Source: JAJEAO01 sp963667635
GTDB taxonomy: Bacteria; Acidobacteriota; Vicinamibacteria; Marinacidobacterales; Marinacidobacteraceae
Direction: 5' to 3'
Length of the DNA stretch: 64,000 nucleotides
Assembly (NCBI GenBank): GCA_965232015.1
Contig: OZ246946.1
Span: 2,046,001-2,110,000, forward strand
The notes under the pieces were generated by a model. The model was not told the DNA's origin. It saw nothing but the letters and a program-made list of their open reading frames with translations, and ran no database searches. Position numbers and translations under genes: made by a program. The first letter of the stretch is position 1; each line of letters opens with the position of its first letter. Positions 26,568-34,200 of this stretch are shown here, one piece after another.

Positions 26568-28238
26568 GTGACTGTTGGCGCCCCAACAACCGGTCCCGCG
26601 CTTGGGCGCAGTCCTGCGGTGCGGCTGGTCCGCGATTCCTCCGGCAACAGAGCGCCGAGGCGGTTACGCGGCAGGAGGACGGATCGCGCCGCCCGCTGGG
26701 CGGAAGAGCTCGACGTGACGATCCAGTCGCGCCGAGAGGGAGGCGAAACCGTCGAGGTTCGGATCCCTGGCTTGAATCCGTGGCGGGGACGAGCCTACGC
26801 CTCCTCCGTGGAGGAGTACCGGCGACTCCGGCTGGGGGTGGCGCATCTGATCCGACCCTGGGTGCTGGACCATGAGGAGCTCAGGCCCCCGCCACTCGGG
26901 TCGCTCTATCCGTTCCAGCGCGACGGCGTGGAGTGGATCCTTTCCCGCCCGGGTGGCGCGATCCTCGCGGACGACATGGGGCTCGGAAAGACAGTGCAGG
27001 TCATCACCGCGGCGCGGCTCCTCGTGAACCGCGCGCAACTCAGGCGCATCCTCGTGCTGTGCCCCAAGAGTCTGCTCGCGAACTGGGACGCGGAGTTCGA
27101 CAAGTGGGCTCCCGAGCTTGGCGTGGCCACCGTGACTCCGTCGGCGGGAGTCAAGGAAGCCGCGTGGCGCGCCCTCGTCTGGCGGCGTCATGTCCTGCTG
27201 ACGAACTACGAGCAGATGCGCGACCCTCCCGAGGCGCTCAGGTCCCACCCTCCGGACCTCATCGTCGCCGACGAGGCGCATCGGCTGCGGAAGCGAACGG
27301 CAAGGTTGACGGCGGGCGTGATGGAACTCCGTCCACAGCGCTTCTGGGCGGTCACCGGAACTCCGCTGGAACGCGATGCCGACGATCTGGCCACCATCCT
27401 GTCCGTGATCGAGCCGCATCGGTTTTCTGCCGGCGACGCCCGCTTGCACCCGTCGTCCCTGCGCGCCCAGGCCCGCACCTACGTGCTTCGCAGACGAAAG
27501 AGCGAAGTGCTCAAGGAACTGCCGCCAGTGCGCGACACGGTGGAGCGGATCGGCCTCACGCCCCAGCAGGAGCGAGCCTACCGTCAGGCGATCGCCGAGG
27601 TGAGGAATGCGAGCGACGGCGGTAACGAACTCGCTCTGCTCACCCGGTTACGGGAAGTCTGTGACTTCGACCGAGCCACCGGGCGCAGCGCCAAGGCAGA
27701 CCGCATCATGGAGCTCCTGCCGCGCATCCGTGAGGCGGGAGAGAAGGCCGTCGTCTTCTCGTACCTTCTGGGGCCGCTCCGAGATCTCAGCACCCGGGTC
27801 AGTCGCACCCTCGGACTTCACGCGTCCCGGCTGCTCGTTGGAGAGATGACCGGCGAGGAACGGGATCAGGCAGTCCGGGAATTCCGTGAGGATCCCGAGG
27901 TGCTCGTTCTGCTCGCATCCACTCGAGTCGCAGGGGAAGGGCTGACCCTGGTCGAAGCGAACCATGCATTCCTGTTCAACCAGTGGTGGAACCCTTCCAC
28001 GAACCGTCAGGCGACCGACCGGATCGTGCGCATCGGACAGAAGAACGACGTGAGGATCTACCGCTTCTGCTGCCGCGACACAATCGAAGAACGGCTCGAA
28101 GAGATCCTCGAGAGAAAGGCCGAGTTGTTCGAGAGCGCGGTGGAGCGCCTCGCCGACGATCCCGCATCTCTCATGAAGCGACTCCGCCGCGCTGTGGGCA
28201 CCGAGGCGCTGCTCGGCGGCGGGAGCGCGGGAGCCTGA
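26568..28238 (+). CDS. SNF2-family DNA helicase/translocase
   Basis: The product has 556 residues with a GTG start. Motif I is ADDMGLGKTVQV near residues 133-144, motif II is VADEAHRLRK near 233-242, and motif III is AVTGTPLERD. The C-terminal RecA lobe has VLLASTRVAGEGLTLVEAN and RQATDRIVRIGQ. It is close to the minimal SNF2 core plus ~90 N-terminal residues, with no accessory domain visible. SNF2 translocases occur in many phage-defence systems. Placement directly after the DndB-like gene suggests a restriction or sensing role tied to it. Confidence 0.85.
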   Translation: MTVGAPTTGPALGRSPAVRLVRDSSGNRAPRRLRGRRTDRAARWAEELDVTIQSRREGGETVEVRIPGLNPWRGRAYASSVEEYRRLRLGVAHLIRPWVLDHEELRPPPLGSLYPFQRDGVEWILSRPGGAILADDMGLGKTVQVITAARLLVNRAQLRRILVLCPKSLLANWDAEFDKWAPELGVATVTPSAGVKEAAWRALVWRRHVLLTNYEQMRDPPEALRSHPPDLIVADEAHRLRKRTARLTAGVMELRPQRFWAVTGTPLERDADDLATILSVIEPHRFSAGDARLHPSSLRAQARTYVLRRRKSEVLKELPPVRDTVERIGLTPQQERAYRQAIAEVRNASDGGNELALLTRLREVCDFDRATGRSAKADRIMELLPRIREAGEKAVVFSYLLGPLRDLSTRVSRTLGLHASRLLVGEMTGEERDQAVREFREDPEVLVLLASTRVAGEGLTLVEANHAFLFNQWWNPSTNRQATDRIVRIGQKNDVRIYRFCCRDTIEERLEEILERKAELFESAVERLADDPASLMKRLRRAVGTEALLGGGSAGA

Positions 28239-28306
28239 CGCCCGCACCGCCGCGGAGCGCCTCGTATGCATGTTCGAAGTGCGCGTTTCACAGCGACAGC
28301 TCCCGC

Positions 28307-29752
28307 ATGATGGTCAGCGAGCCGACCCGCAACGGGGGCCAGACCCCTCGCCCGCCGCTGTCCCACAAGAAGGCGCTGCGGTGCCGCCGGGATCTCGCCC
28401 GAGCCCTCGAAGCGGTCGCGAGGAGGCGACTGATCTCCGCCAGCAGCATCGTCTGGCCGCGTGGCCTCGATCTGCGGATCGTCCGCGAACTGCGCCTCCC
28501 GCTCCACCAGCAAAACGCCCTCCTGGCGGGCCTCACCCTCGGCGAGCTGCCGGGCGACGGCCGCCCCCTGACGGTGCGGCATCTCCACTCTCTCACCGGC
28601 GTCGGGTTCGGGCCCCGGCAGTTGGCGGCCCTGGTTCGAGCCCTGGAGGATTGGCTCATCGAATCCAGTCGCAGCGACGGGCGACGGGCGCGTTCCTCGC
28701 CCAAGCGCCTAGAGATACGCGAGCCGTCCACGCCAAGGCCCGAACGGCAGGGCACGGAGCCGGCTGTCCCGCCGTCCTGGCGGAATGCGAGAACCCGACT
28801 TCGGCCCGTCCTCGAGATGGCGGCCCTCTTCAAGCGCGCCGAAACCCTCAAGGACATACTTCACCCGCGTCTGCGTCGCATCACGTCGGAGCTTCGCCGA
28901 AACCCGGAGCTCGACCAGGTGAGAATCGCCGATCTGCTGGGCCCCGGCCGGTCTCCGGTGGACCGACTCCGGGATCGGGTCCACGAGGCGATCGAGAGCC
29001 TCTCGGCCGTCGAACGGCTCGTCACCCGCCGTCGTCTCCTTCGCGCCGCCGTGCCGCTCGAAGACGTCGGACGCCACATCGGCGGCGACGCGGCCACGGC
29101 CAGGGCAGTCGAGACGAGAGTCCGACGCAAGCTCGGCGAAGCGGTGAGGCCGCGGGCTGCCGAACTCGGGCGCGTACTCCGGCAGGTTCTCGGATCCGTA
29201 TGCGACCGCCGGGACCTGGAATCCGCTCTCTGCCGGCTTCTACCTCCTGCCGAAGAGCGATCGTCGGACCTGATGCGCGATGCGATCCGAGAGAACACGG
29301 GCTACACCGTCTTCGGGCAGGCGTGTCTCGACGACGACGCCCTCCGTCTGGCGAGTTCGCGACGACGCGCCGTGCGGAGCTTGGCCGACGACGCTGGCCT
29401 CATCCCGGAAGATCGTCTGTCGGAGGTACTTCCGGCGCACTGGGGCGCTCAATGGTCCCTTCTGTTCCCCGCCTTTGGGCTTCACGAAGTCGTTGGCCAC
29501 GCGGCGCTCCACCCTGCTCCACGAGCCCGAGCCAAGGCGGCGCTGCTGAATCTCGGGCGACCGGCCACCTCCGCAGAAATCGCGATGCTGGCAAGTCTGC
29601 CCACGCGAAGTGTCACGCAGGCGCTGTCGGCATTACCCACCGTCATTCGCGCGACCGGGCGCCGCTGGATGGTGAGCTCGAGCGGCTCTGAAGGCTCTAA
29701 GGCACGGACAGCGAAGGCCGACCTGAAGCGCCTGCGGCGAGCTCGCGCGTGA
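28307..29752 (+). CDS. Unrecognised helical protein, last gene of the island
   Basis: The product is ~481 residues if translation starts at ATG 28307; the frame is open further upstream into the helicase gene. Residues ~80-110 (LTVRHLHSLTGVGFGPRQL) resemble the helix-hairpin of an RNA polymerase alpha C-terminal domain. Residues ~230-280 (RLVTRRRLLRAAVPLEDVGRHIG) look like a sigma region 4-type helix-turn-helix. The C-terminus is another winged-helix-like segment (RPATSAEIAMLASLPTRSVTQAL). The protein is arginine-rich. It may bind DNA, but I know no family for it. Confidence 0.5.
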   Translation: MMVSEPTRNGGQTPRPPLSHKKALRCRRDLARALEAVARRRLISASSIVWPRGLDLRIVRELRLPLHQQNALLAGLTLGELPGDGRPLTVRHLHSLTGVGFGPRQLAALVRALEDWLIESSRSDGRRARSSPKRLEIREPSTPRPERQGTEPAVPPSWRNARTRLRPVLEMAALFKRAETLKDILHPRLRRITSELRRNPELDQVRIADLLGPGRSPVDRLRDRVHEAIESLSAVERLVTRRRLLRAAVPLEDVGRHIGGDAATARAVETRVRRKLGEAVRPRAAELGRVLRQVLGSVCDRRDLESALCRLLPPAEERSSDLMRDAIRENTGYTVFGQACLDDDALRLASSRRRAVRSLADDAGLIPEDRLSEVLPAHWGAQWSLLFPAFGLHEVVGHAALHPAPRARAKAALLNLGRPATSAEIAMLASLPTRSVTQALSALPTVIRATGRRWMVSSSGSEGSKARTAKADLKRLRRARA

Positions 29753-30036
29753 TCTGACCCTTCGCCCAACCTCCGTGCCACGCGCATCCGGAGGACGAAC
29801 GGAACACCGGGGACCGCAAGCTCATCCGGTTCGCCGCGCTTGGCTCACGCCGATTGAGTTGGCGCCACACCGGGCATGGGTCCTGCGCCGCGGACGGCCC
29901 TAGAATCGGCTCCCGCCGATGCGACGGACCCACCCGAGTTTGACAGTTGATGGATGCATGCTGTCCCTAAGTACGAGCAGTCAATGAACTTACGGGCGTA
30001 CACGGGAAACACCCGTGTCACTAGGATTTGCAAGCC

Positions 30037-30109
30037 TGCGGCGCGTCAATCAAGATGAGACATCCGCGTCAATCAGGGTGAGACACGAGTCTTGATCGAG
30101 GTGGGGATG
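30037..30109. repeat. Island-flanking repeat (right copy, inverted), with a partial tandem duplicate
   Basis: Positions 30066-30109 are the reverse complement of 4261-4304 with a few mismatches. Positions 30037-30060 repeat the same end again (GCGCGTCAATCAAGATGAGA). The stretch from 29753 to here holds no gene I can support; it has one small hairpin, CACGGGAAACACCCGTG, at about 30001. Confidence 0.65.
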
Positions 30110-30173
30110 GTGCCCGAGTTCACGCGGGCAGGCAAGAGTGATCCGAGTACTGGCGGGCGGCGTTGGCGGGAGG

Positions 30174-30575
30174 GTGTCAATGGCCATCGAAAATGCGACA
30201 CTTTCGGGGTCGCGGCCCGCGGTGGGAGGCCCGCCGCATTCATGGTCGAGGGTTCGCGCGAGGGCGGTGACGAAGGTCACGGTCGCGGAGCCCGCGGTCC
30301 ACGGCTGAGGGCGCGCTGGACAGACGCCGTTCGCGCCCACGGCGCCCGAACATCTCGTCGGAGTAGCTGACCGGGGAGATGACGCCGCCGCGGCGGTCAA
30401 CTCACTCCTGTGAGTGGCCTGGAGGGTTCCGGGGCCATTCCGGTGTCAATGGGCATCGAAAATGCGACACTTTCGCGACTGTCGCCAGCCGTTGGAGGTC
30501 CATCGGGTTGACGATCGCGGAGGCGTCGGGTGGCGGTGACGAAGGTCATGGTTGCCGAGCTAGCGATCCGCGACG
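30174..30575. repeat. Two ~130-bp direct repeats, probable insertion-sequence ends
   Basis: TGTCAATGGSCATCGAAAAT begins a block at about 30175 and again at about 30444. Each block continues with GCGACACTTTCG and, ~60 bp on, GGCGGTGACGAAGGTCA. The terminal string is like IS21-type ends, but no transposase accompanies them. They are likely leftovers of two element copies. Confidence 0.6.
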
Positions 30576-30599
30576 TGTCAGAGACCGGAGCGCGGCCAG

Positions 30600-31206
30600 A
30601 GTTGGCGGGAGCTGCTGGAGGATCTGAGAGGGCGGGGCCTTCGGGCGCCACCTCGACTGGCAGTCGGGGACGGGGCGCTGGGGTTCTGGAAGGCGCTAGA
30701 GAGGGTGTTCCCGGGGACGGCTCACCAGCGTTGCTGGGTGCACAAGACGACGAACGTGTTGAGTGCTCTGCCGAAGTCGAGGCAGAAGAATGCGAAGTCG
30801 CATCTGCGCCAGATCTGGATGGCGTCGGATCGGCGGGAGGCGGAGCGAGCGCTGGCGGATCTTCTCGGCGAAGTATCGGGCGAAGTATCCGAAGGCGATT
30901 CGGAGGTTGGAGAAGGATCGAGAGGCGGTGCTGGCGCTCTACGACTTTCCGGCGGAGCACTGGGGGCACATCAGGACGACGAACCCGATCGAGAGCGTGT
31001 TCGCGACGGTGCGACACCGGACGGTGAGGAGCCAGGGTTGCCTGTCGCACCGGACGGCGTTGACAATGGTGTTCAAGCTCGTGATGGCGGCCAGCGAGAG
31101 CTGGCATCGTCTGAACGGGAGCCGGAAGTTGCCCTTGGTCCTCGATGGCGCCAAGTTGAAGGACGGCCAGCAGGCCGACAAGACCGAAATCCACGCCGCC
31201 GCCTGA
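30600..31206 (+). pseudogene. Broken IS256-family transposase (N-terminus missing, one frameshift)
   Basis: The first segment reads SWRELLEDLRGRGL, VGDGALGFWKALERVFPG and QRCWVHKTTNVLSALPKS, the central part of an IS256/Mutator transposase. Near 30860 the frame shifts, and the C-terminus continues as KYPKAIRRLEKDREAV and HIRTTNPIESVFATVRHRT, which contains the conserved glutamate region. The first ~180 residues, including the first catalytic aspartate, are absent. The element is not functional. It sits between the plus-strand island and the minus-strand Qat operon. Confidence 0.85.
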
Positions 31207-31341
31207 TCATGCCGTCACCCACTCTCGGCCATAGCTCCCTCCGTCACCACGATCAGCCGTCTTGGGCCGCGTGCTTGGACCGGCTCAGACCGTAACTTGT
31301 CCGGGCGGAGTTTCCCAAGGCGCGTGTTTGCGCCAGCCCAC

Positions 31342-32103
31342 CTACACCACCGCCAGGTGCCGCCTGATCTGCGCGGGAAGCAGTGGGCCGGTTCTGCTCT
31401 CGCGCGCGATTGACACAAGATTCGTCCAGGTTTGCTTGCGAATCTCCACCCGAGTGAGAGAGTGGGCCTCCGCCAGGGCAGCCTCGACGTGTCTGACATC
31501 GCCCGGCTTCTGAACCCCGCGGCCCCTGTTGCCAAACGGATGATCCGTTTCCGGCAGCACACGATCCAGCGGAATTCTTGAGAGAAGCTCCGTCCGGCGA
31601 GCTGATGAACGATTGACCGAAAAGTAGCAGCCGAACTCAACAGCACGATCCGTCTCACTCTCAGTACCCAGCCACCAGTGGAGGATCAGCCCGGGCTGCG
31701 GATACTCGGCTATCGTGCTCAGGATCTCACTTGTCGCCTTGTAGCTGTGCAGCGATGTGATGCGTGGAGTCCTCTGGAGCACGCTAAGCGCACTCGCGAG
31801 CGTCTGTCGTTGGATGTCCATAGGAACCCGTGACGCGCCATCGAGCCCGATCTCTCCCACATACGGAGTCATCTCGGAAAGCGCCCGAAAACGCTTCGGA
31901 TCGAAAGCCTTTTGAACGCCGACCAAGCCTGGGTGACATCCGACGCCCCAGACCGTGGTCCGGTCATGCCGCTTGAGAGCCTGCTCGCCTTCGTCGAGTG
32001 AACGAGTGACCGCGAACACGATGGCCCGCAGCGCGATCAAGTCGGTGGCCTCGATTCCCGTGTCGATGTGGGCGTGTAGGTCGAGTGGTGGAAGGACTCT
32101 CAT
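31342..32103 (-). CDS. qatD: QatD, TatD-like metal-dependent DNase
   Basis: The product has 253 residues. LDLHAHID near residues 7-14 holds the metal-binding histidine pair, GEIGLDG near 87-93 the glutamate, SLHSYK and ILHWWLG further histidines, and LPETDHPFG the aspartate. This is the TatD amidohydrolase pattern. It overlaps qatC by 4 bases and ends a four-gene operon in the order qatA-B-C-D. In the Qat anti-phage system all four genes belong to the described unit; this one is the predicted nuclease. Confidence 0.85.
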   Translation of the reverse strand: MRVLPPLDLHAHIDTGIEATDLIALRAIVFAVTRSLDEGEQALKRHDRTTVWGVGCHPGLVGVQKAFDPKRFRALSEMTPYVGEIGLDGASRVPMDIQRQTLASALSVLQRTPRITSLHSYKATSEILSTIAEYPQPGLILHWWLGTESETDRAVEFGCYFSVNRSSARRTELLSRIPLDRVLPETDHPFGNRGRGVQKPGDVRHVEAALAEAHSLTRVEIRKQTWTNLVSIARESRTGPLLPAQIRRHLAVV

Positions 32104-33398
32104 GACACGAGCATCCGCAGCTCCTCCAGGCCACGCTCGCAGAGGCTGCGGGCCTCACTGAGCGAGTAGTCATACGGTAGGCTCATTGAGAGTACGTCCC
32201 GTCTGGTCACGCCTCTCCGCATAAAGCGCCGCACGTCGGGAAGAACTGATTTCTTCTGAAGCCACTTGGCAAGACCAGCAGAGTGGTTTGCATCGGCGTA
32301 CGGGGTTAGGTCGGGCAACTCCGCGGCTGCAAAGGCGGCGCGGCGAACCACGCAGCCGAAACAGACCCCGCACTGGCTCCTTGTGGAGATTCCCTTTGCC
32401 CGCTGACCCGTGAGGCCACAAGAATGCGTGGCGCCGAGATAGTCGCTGATCTTGGACTCTCCGAACCGGCTCACTGCATCACGGAACATCTCCCCTTTGG
32501 TCATGCGCGCAAACGGGTTCACGATGGTCGGATGAGCTCCGACCTGCTCCAAGATCCGCGAGAGCCGGTTTAGGAACGCTGGATGAGTGCTCCGGGTTGA
32601 GAGACTGCCCCGTCGATTCGGAGTCAAGGGAGGATTGAGCGACGTGAACCCGTTGTCGGGAATCCAAACCGGCACGGTGTTGATAGACGCATACGCGAGC
32701 CCGAGCGCCAAGAAGAGGAACGAACGCGATCGAGACGATGTCTCGCTCTTGAACTGCGAGCCGTCCACCTGCTTCTGTCGTCGGACCAGCCGAATCTGCC
32801 TAACCGTCTCGGCCTGCCCAGGAACGATGTCCGATGCACGTTCTGCGACAGCACACTGGATTGGAGCCAGCATCGTGAGGCCGTAGTGCGAGATGAGTAG
32901 GTGCGACTCAGTTGGGCCGAGTTGACGTCGCGACTCAAGCACACCGAGGGCGGAGTCGGCACCTCCGCTCATCAGAACCACCCGAGAAGGCCGTTGCAAG
33001 TCGGAGTCCTCGGCGGTCTGCTCCTCGGGCGGCGTCGAGCTCCTGAACTCGATGGTCCATGTGTCCCCAGTGAGGAATGCAAGCATGCCACTCAGCTCGT
33101 CCGAGACAGTGTCCCACGCCCGCGCATCGGAAACTGGCACCATTAGGGAAAAGTCCCGGCTCGACCAGTTTGTTGTGCCGACGGCCCGAATCGTCGAGCG
33201 GTCCGCAGCAAGCACCAGAACCGCTATGCGCACCAAGTCGACATTGAGCGGAGATACCGCCCCCACGGAACCAAGACGGGGGCCGAAGGGTGCGGCAATG
33301 CTCGATGGGCCTTCTACCGGCCAATAGAACGTTGCCAGAGGATCGTCCGCACTTCGTTCTGGACGAGGCCTAAGCTTCAACTCATACCTGAAGCTCAC
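32100..33398 (-). CDS. qatC: QatC, QueC-like PP-loop protein
   Basis: The product has 432 residues. The PP-loop VVLMSGGADSALGVL lies in the middle (around residue 140), after an N-terminal domain not found in QueC. A cluster of cysteines (CGLTG, SQCGVCFGCVVRR) near residues 350-365 matches the zinc site of QueC. The Qat protein is longer than tRNA-pathway QueC, and no queuosine genes are nearby, so I assign it to defence. It overlaps both neighbours by 4 bases. Confidence 0.85.
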   Translation of the reverse strand: MSFRYELKLRPRPERSADDPLATFYWPVEGPSSIAAPFGPRLGSVGAVSPLNVDLVRIAVLVLAADRSTIRAVGTTNWSSRDFSLMVPVSDARAWDTVSDELSGMLAFLTGDTWTIEFRSSTPPEEQTAEDSDLQRPSRVVLMSGGADSALGVLESRRQLGPTESHLLISHYGLTMLAPIQCAVAERASDIVPGQAETVRQIRLVRRQKQVDGSQFKSETSSRSRSFLFLALGLAYASINTVPVWIPDNGFTSLNPPLTPNRRGSLSTRSTHPAFLNRLSRILEQVGAHPTIVNPFARMTKGEMFRDAVSRFGESKISDYLGATHSCGLTGQRAKGISTRSQCGVCFGCVVRRAAFAAAELPDLTPYADANHSAGLAKWLQKKSVLPDVRRFMRRGVTRRDVLSMSLPYDYSLSEARSLCERGLEELRMLVS

Positions 33399-34183
33399 GA
33401 TCCATCTCCGTAAATCTCTCGGAGCTTCTCGATCCCTTCTTCGATAGCCATGGTCAACTCTTCCGCCGTTGGTCCTGAAGCGCTGAACTCCGCTTGCCCC
33501 GCAAGAACCATGGCCGCATCGCGCAACTCCTCCTCAGGGTCGGCAACCATCTCGGGTTGATCGTGCAGTATCGCGCCGAGTTCCGATGAAAGGACCTCAT
33601 TGACAATCGCAGCTATCGCGTACCGAGCGATGTCGTCCACATCGGGCAGCTCCCCACGTTCGCTCGTTGCCAGCAACCAATCGGCTACAGAAGCCGCGAC
33701 GTACCGCTCCTCGCTCTCTTCCAAAGTGCCATTGGTCTGGTGACCGCACACTGCATCGACGATTCGACGTGTCACCTCAATGGGATCGTCTAGCTCTTGG
33801 AGCGCATCGTAGTCGAGACCCAGCAGCCGCAATTCTGCTGCATCCTTGCGCACGAACGCATATGCGCCTGCTGCAGCCCGACCGCCGACGCTGGCGAGGC
33901 GGCGTGCTGATCGACCGGAACCCGTCCGAGTACGACCCCTTCCCCCCGTTGCGGCACTACCCCCGGTTGCGACTCCACCTCCACCCGAACCGCTGGGCCC
34001 GAGCAAACCCACCAAACCCTTCACGACCCTTCCCGGAAGCGCCGTAACGGGTTTCTCGGTTCCGTCCGATTCTGGATCGCCGCTCGAGCCGTCTGGCAAG
34101 GCACCGAGCCAAACCCCTAAGCCCTCGCTGGTATCTTTGCCTGGCTTCCCGCCCGCCCCAGTGTATCCACCACTCGTGCCCAC
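33395..34183 (-). CDS. qatB: QatB, Qat system protein of unknown biochemical role
   Basis: The product has 262 residues with a GTG start. The N-terminal ~110 residues are Gly/Ser/Arg-rich and look disordered. The C-terminal ~150 residues form an acidic helical domain (DDIARYAIAAIVNEVL). This layout and the position between the KAP ATPase and the QueC-like gene match QatB. No catalytic motif is visible. It starts 17 bases after qatA ends and overlaps qatC by 4 bases. Confidence 0.75.
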   Translation of the reverse strand: MGTSGGYTGAGGKPGKDTSEGLGVWLGALPDGSSGDPESDGTEKPVTALPGRVVKGLVGLLGPSGSGGGGVATGGSAATGGRGRTRTGSGRSARRLASVGGRAAAGAYAFVRKDAAELRLLGLDYDALQELDDPIEVTRRIVDAVCGHQTNGTLEESEERYVAASVADWLLATSERGELPDVDDIARYAIAAIVNEVLSSELGAILHDQPEMVADPEEELRDAAMVLAGQAEFSASGPTAEELTMAIEEGIEKLREIYGDGS

Positions 34184-34200
34184 CTATTCGCCGCCTGCCA

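Noticed and set aside
32100..33398. QueC for queuosine biosynthesis
   Set aside because: The PP-loop and cysteines match QueC, but the protein is longer, no other queuosine gene is present, and it is embedded in a KAP ATPase/TatD operon, which fits QatC.
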